A stretch of 64,000 nt of DNA, from positions 62,001-126,000 of the forward strand of contig WGNB01000001.1 in the NCBI GenBank assembly GCA_016124795.1, written 5' to 3'. The notes beneath the pieces were generated by a model, which saw only the letters and a list, made by a program, of their open reading frames with translations, had not been told where the DNA came from and searched no databases. This document shows positions 60,468 to 64,000 of the stretch, piece by piece. Source of the stretch: Rhodopseudomonas sp. (GTDB taxonomy: Bacteria > Pseudomonadota > Alphaproteobacteria > Rhizobiales > Xanthobacteraceae). How positions within the stretch are numbered: the first letter of the stretch is position 1; every line of letters starts with the position of its first letter. Made by a program: the position numbers and the translations under genes.

Positions 60468-61349
60468 ATGACTGACAAGGTTCTTGTTACGTCCGCTGAA
60501 TTGTCCGAAATGATGAAGGCCCCTGGCACGGTGGTCATCGATACGCGTGACCCGGACGTCTATGCCGCCGGTCATCTGCCCGGCGCCGTCAATCTGCGCG
60601 ACATCTTCACTTACCTGGCGACGTCGACACCCGAAGGCGTTGCGGCGATGCGCGACAAGTTCGCCGAAGCCTTTGGCGCCGCCGGGCTGTCCGGCGAGGA
60701 GACGGCGGTCATCTACGAGCAGTCGATGAATAGCGGCTTCGGCCAGTCCTGCCGCGGCTATGTGCTGTTGAAGTATCTCGGCTATCCGAAGGTCAAGATC
60801 CTGCACGGTGGTCACGTTGCCTGGGCCGCGGCCGGATTGCCGGTCACCACCGAGGTTCCGACGCCAACGCCCAAAACCTTCAGCGTCGATCCCAGCGCCG
60901 CCGGTATCCTGGTTGATCTTGAGGGGATGAAGGCGGCGGTCGCCGATCCCGATCTGGTCAAGCTCGACACCCGCGATGTCGACGAATGGGTTGGCGAAAG
61001 CTCGTCGCCCTACGGCAAGGACTTCTGCCCGCGTAAGGGTCGAATCCCCGGCGCCGTGTGGATCGAATGGTACCGCATGATGAAGCCAACGTCGGAGGGG
61101 CCGATGTTCAAGTCGACCTCGGAAATCCTCGCTGAATGCGCGACGGTCGGCATCACCCCGGATACGCCGGTGGTGCTCTATTGCTTCAAGGGCGCCCGAG
61201 CCTCGAACACGCTGGTCGCATTGAAGGAAGCCGGCATCAAGGACGTCAGCCTTTATTTCGGCTCCTGGAACGAATGGTCGCGCGACCCGTCGTTGCCGAT
61301 CGAAGAGGGGCCTCCGTTTGAGACCAAGCCGGCTCAGGTCGCGGCTTGA
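60468..61349 (+). CDS. Two-domain sulfurtransferase (rhodanese / SseA type)
   Basis: Tandem rhodanese of 293 residues. The C-terminal domain carries the active Cys239 in VVLYCFKGARASN; the N-terminal domain (VVIDTRDPDVYAAGHLPGAVNL) lacks a catalytic Cys at the equivalent site except a non-canonical EQSMNSG stretch. It moves sulfane sulfur from thiosulfate or a persulfide donor to an acceptor thiol or cyanide. The active-site loop (CFKGAR) is closer to thiosulfate sulfurtransferases than to the CGSGVT of mercaptopyruvate enzymes. AGGAG lies just before the start. Confidence 0.9.
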   Translation: MTDKVLVTSAELSEMMKAPGTVVIDTRDPDVYAAGHLPGAVNLRDIFTYLATSTPEGVAAMRDKFAEAFGAAGLSGEETAVIYEQSMNSGFGQSCRGYVLLKYLGYPKVKILHGGHVAWAAAGLPVTTEVPTPTPKTFSVDPSAAGILVDLEGMKAAVADPDLVKLDTRDVDEWVGESSSPYGKDFCPRKGRIPGAVWIEWYRMMKPTSEGPMFKSTSEILAECATVGITPDTPVVLYCFKGARASNTLVALKEAGIKDVSLYFGSWNEWSRDPSLPIEEGPPFETKPAQVAA

Positions 61350-61441
61350 GTATCGATCCGGCGCCGCCCGACAAAAAGCCGGGCGGCGCTGGCAAGCGTG
61401 ATGCGAGAAAGTCCGCCATGGGCGGCCAAGGAGGGGGTGGC

Positions 61442-62653
61442 ATGAGCGATGCGCGAGCACCGCGCCGAATAGTGGTGGTGGGCGCCGGACAAGCGGCGGC
61501 CCAGCTGGCGATCAGCCTGCGCCAAGGCGGGTTCGACGGCGGCATCGTTGTTGTCGGCGATGAGCCCTATTTGCCTTATCAGCGGCCGCCTTTATCGAAG
61601 AAATTTCTGACGGAACGTGGCCAACCCGACAGCTTGTTTCTGCGACCGGCGGATTTCTGGCGCGGCCTCGACGTCGATATGACGCTTGGCGCTGCGGCGC
61701 GAGCGGTCGACTGCCGCCGCAAGTTGGTCACGCTCTCGGACGGACGTGAGCTTGACTATGATGTTCTCGTATTCGCAACCGGCACGCGGGCGCGGACCCT
61801 GCCATTGCGTGGCGTTGCCTTGCCCTATGTCATGTCGCTGCGCGCGATCGGTGACGTGCACAAATTGCGGCTGGCTCTCGATGCCGCCGAGCGTGTTGTC
61901 ATCGTCGGTGGCGGCTATATCGGGCTGGAGGTTGCCGCGGTGATGCGTGGCGAGGGCCGCGCGGTGACCGTTGTCGAGGCCGAGGACCGCCTGCTCAAGC
62001 GTGTGACCTCGCCGGTAATCTCCGATTTTTTCGAGACGCTGCACCGCCGGCACGGCGTCGATATCAGGCTCAATGCGCGGTTGGCTGAGGTCGCCGGCGA
62101 TGTCCGGGCCACCGGCGTTGTGCTGGCAAGCGGTGACGTGATTAACGCGGACGTCGTGCTGCTGGCGACCGGCGCGCATGCCAATGACGAGTTGGCGCGC
62201 GAGGCCGGTCTCCCGTGCGACGACGGTATTGTGGTCGATGAATTGGCCCGTGCGTCGCTACCCGATATCTACGCTATTGGGGACTGCGCCCGCCTGCCGA
62301 GCCGGCGTTATCGGCGGTCGCTGCGGCTTGAAAGCGTTCAGAACGCTATCGATCAGGCCAAGGCGGCCGCCGCGTCGATCCTTGGACAACCTGTCGCCTA
62401 TGATCCCGTGCCGTGGTTCTGGTCCGATCAATACGACGTCAAACTCCAGATCGCCGGACTGAGTGATGGCCATGACGACAGCGCGATCGTTGGTGCTCCC
62501 GCGAGCGGCCGGTTCTCGGTCGAGTATCGGCAGCAGGGTCGGTTGATCGCAGTCGATGCCGTTAACGAGGCACGCGCCCACATGATGGCGCGTCGCCGGA
62601 TCGCGGAAGAAACGGCGACGGCCGACGCGGTCGCCTATGAAGGAGCAGCATAG
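61442..62653 (+). CDS. FAD/NAD(P) reductase (ferredoxin/rubredoxin reductase type)
   Basis: 403-residue pyridine nucleotide-disulfide oxidoreductase without the redox disulfide. FAD motif GAGQAAAQLA near 15, the family stretch YLPYQRPPLSKKFL, NAD motif GGGYIGLEVAAV near 160 and YAIGDCAR near 285. Acts as an electron donor from NADH to a ferredoxin, rubredoxin or monooxygenase component. The strong GGAGGGGG before ATG 61442 decides the start over a TTG at 61346. Likely supplies electrons to the flavoprotein at 59115 (inference). Confidence 0.88.
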   Translation: MSDARAPRRIVVVGAGQAAAQLAISLRQGGFDGGIVVVGDEPYLPYQRPPLSKKFLTERGQPDSLFLRPADFWRGLDVDMTLGAAARAVDCRRKLVTLSDGRELDYDVLVFATGTRARTLPLRGVALPYVMSLRAIGDVHKLRLALDAAERVVIVGGGYIGLEVAAVMRGEGRAVTVVEAEDRLLKRVTSPVISDFFETLHRRHGVDIRLNARLAEVAGDVRATGVVLASGDVINADVVLLATGAHANDELAREAGLPCDDGIVVDELARASLPDIYAIGDCARLPSRRYRRSLRLESVQNAIDQAKAAAASILGQPVAYDPVPWFWSDQYDVKLQIAGLSDGHDDSAIVGAPASGRFSVEYRQQGRLIAVDAVNEARAHMMARRRIAEETATADAVAYEGAA

Positions 62654-62656
62654 ACG

Positions 62657-63508
62657 ATGCCAGCGACCCGTCCAAAAAAACGGCGGCCCGGCGCGCATAT
62701 TGCGGTGGCCGGCGTCAATCATCATTACCGGCGGTCCGGCAGCGACGTGCTGTCCGACGTCAATTTCGAGGTGCAACCGTGCGAGGCCGTCGCCCTGGTC
62801 GGCCGCTCCGGCTGCGGCAAGTCGACCTTGCTGCACATCATTTCCGGATTGACGCTGCCGAGCGCCGGCGAGGTCCGCATCGACGGCGCCCTGGTGACGG
62901 GGCCTTCGCCGCAATGGATCGTGATGTTCCAGCAGCCGCATCTCTATCCGTGGATGACGGTCGAGCAGAATGTCGGTCTCGGACTGAAATTCGCCGGCCG
63001 GCCTCGCGCGGAAATATCCGAACGGGTGCGCGAGCTGTTGCATCTCGTCGAGCTCGACGGTTACAGCCGCCGCAACGTTCAGGAGCTGTCCGGCGGCCAG
63101 CAGCAGCGCATTGCCCTGGCCCGCTCGCTGGCGGTCTATCCGGAAGTGCTGCTGCTTGATGAGCCATTTTCGGCGCTGGATGGCGTGACCCGCCGCGCGT
63201 TGCAACGCGACGTGCGCCGCATCGCGGTCGACATGGGAATCACGCTGGTCATCGTCACCCACGACATCCCCGAAGCCGTCGCCATGGCCGATCGCGCGCT
63301 GATCATGACGTCCGATCCGGGCCGGATCGCCGACATCGTGCCGATCGAGGGCGATCGCACCGACCGCGAGAAGCGCGGCGCCTTTGCGCAGGCCTCGCAG
63401 AAAGCTCTGCAAACCGCCTTCGAGCGCGCCACCGGCCGGACCGCCGACGGTCCGCTCGCCCAGACTTCATCCGGAAACCTCAAAGTCATTGCCGCCGGAC
63501 ACCGCTGA
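62657..63508 (+). CDS. ABC transporter ATP-binding protein (SsuB/TauB/NrtD type)
   Basis: ATPase of 283 residues: Walker A GRSGCGKST near 49, signature LSGGQQQR near 145, Walker B VLLLDEPFSALD and VTHD. Uses GGQQQ rather than the GGMRQ of the other two importers here, so it is from a different branch. Followed 22 nt later by the binding protein gene; a permease is expected beyond the window. Confidence 0.92.
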   Translation: MPATRPKKRRPGAHIAVAGVNHHYRRSGSDVLSDVNFEVQPCEAVALVGRSGCGKSTLLHIISGLTLPSAGEVRIDGALVTGPSPQWIVMFQQPHLYPWMTVEQNVGLGLKFAGRPRAEISERVRELLHLVELDGYSRRNVQELSGGQQQRIALARSLAVYPEVLLLDEPFSALDGVTRRALQRDVRRIAVDMGITLVIVTHDIPEAVAMADRALIMTSDPGRIADIVPIEGDRTDREKRGAFAQASQKALQTAFERATGRTADGPLAQTSSGNLKVIAAGHR

Positions 63509-63530
63509 CCGTCCATTCAAGGAGAAGAAG

Positions 63531-64000
63531 ATGTGTATCAACTGTGGAACTGATGTCGTACACGCCGAGGACGAGGGTTTCCGTCTTGCCGTCAACCGTC
63601 GGCAGACGCTCGACATGTTGGCGGCCGGCGGCCTGGCCGCGCTCGGTACGATGTTGGGCGGCTTCGGTCAGGCGGCGCATGCCGCCGACGACGACGTGGT
63701 TCGCATCGGTTATCTGCCGATCACCGACGCGACCGCGCTGCTGGTCGCGCATGGCATGGGCTATTTCAAGGACGAGGGGCTGGAAGCCGAGCGTCCGACG
63801 CTGATCCGTGGCTGGTCGCCTCTGGTCGAATCCTTTGCCGCCGGCAAGTTCAATCTGGTGCATCTGCTCAAGCCGATTCCGGTCTGGATGCGTTACAACA
63901 ACAATTTCCCGGTCAAGATCATGGCCTGGGCCCACACCAATGGTTCCGGCGTGGTGGTCGGCAAGGATACCAAGATCGAGTCCTTCAAGGACCTCGGCGG
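63531..64000 (+). CDS. ABC transporter substrate-binding protein, 3' truncated by window
   Basis: Open frame from ATG 63531 (AAGGAG just upstream) to the window end, 156 complete codons visible plus two bases. A twin-Arg signal (VNRRQTLDMLAAGG, then hydrophobic to HAADD) occurs at about residues 22-52, after an unusual 20-residue N-region that begins MCINCG with a CxxC pair. The mature start VRIGYLPITDATALLVAHGMGYFKDEG is typical of nitrate/sulfonate/aliphatic-sulfonate (NrtA/SsuA) proteins. Completes, with the ATPase, a third NMT1/SsuA-type importer. Confidence 0.88.
   Translation, partial: MCINCGTDVVHAEDEGFRLAVNRRQTLDMLAAGGLAALGTMLGGFGQAAHAADDDVVRIGYLPITDATALLVAHGMGYFKDEGLEAERPTLIRGWSPLVESFAAGKFNLVHLLKPIPVWMRYNNNFPVKIMAWAHTNGSGVVVGKDTKIESFKDLG

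Overview
The window is high-GC, densely coded DNA, best explained as a chromosomal stretch of a metabolically versatile alphaproteobacterium (Hyphomicrobiales/Rhodospirillales-like). This is inferred from gene content: exported [NiFe] uptake hydrogenase with hyp genes, Rut-type amidohydrolases, TRAP and Bug-type transporters, and many LysR/IclR/TetR regulators. I cannot name the genus. I see no rRNA, tRNA, CRISPR array, IS element or prophage. It reads as catabolic and scavenging operons around a hydrogen-oxidation island.

Layout. 1-8.5 kb: a cyclase/formamidase-like hydrolase, an MFS transporter behind a near-perfect sigma-54 promoter, a LysR regulator, then an NMT1/Tau-type ABC importer (own sigma-54-like promoter) followed by two near-duplicate isochorismatase-fold amidohydrolases. 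This suggests scavenging of a small nitrogenous compound. 8.5-20.2 kb: hydrogen island. A leftward hypC-A-B-D-F-E-nickel permease operon diverges from a rightward hupS-L-C-D-cytochrome c operon, with a perfect FNR/FixK box and a nested hairpin between them. The small subunit has Asn where the second Cys ligand of the proximal Fe-S cluster should be. 20.4-30.9 kb: Orn/Lys/Arg decarboxylase, large membrane protein, sulfite-oxidase-fold molybdoenzyme with its cytochrome b, PRC-barrel protein, Cys/Met PLP lyase, and a three-gene sugar/glycan set.

31-36.6 kb: LysR-controlled TRAP transporter in an operon with a sulfatase/phosphonate monoester hydrolase. 36.6-49.2 kb: aromatic catabolism island (quinone oxidoreductase, extradiol dioxygenase, FAD hydroxylase, SnoaL-like protein, IclR regulator, FAH-family hydrolase, beta-keto acid cleavage enzyme, GST, Bug protein), with TRAP components split across it. 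49.2-54.9 kb: LysR regulator divergent from an ABC importer interleaved with RutB, RutC and RutD homologues; RutA and RutF are not in this window. 54.9-57.6 kb: SDR/epimerase, small hypothetical gene and MFS transporter. 57.6-64 kb: TetR regulator divergent from OsmC-like protein, acyl-CoA-dehydrogenase-fold flavoprotein, rhodanese, FAD/NAD reductase and the start of a third ABC importer (cut by the window end). Two matching TetR-type operators and a sigma-54-like promoter lie in this intergenic region.

The likeliest new biology: (i) the hydrogenase with an altered proximal cluster ligand; (ii) the 58-64 kb TetR/sigma-54 redox-sulfur-ABC cluster; (iii) the rutBCD-plus-ABC operon lacking the ring-opening oxygenase. 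Coordinates use my chosen start codons, which are often internal to the longest reading frame.
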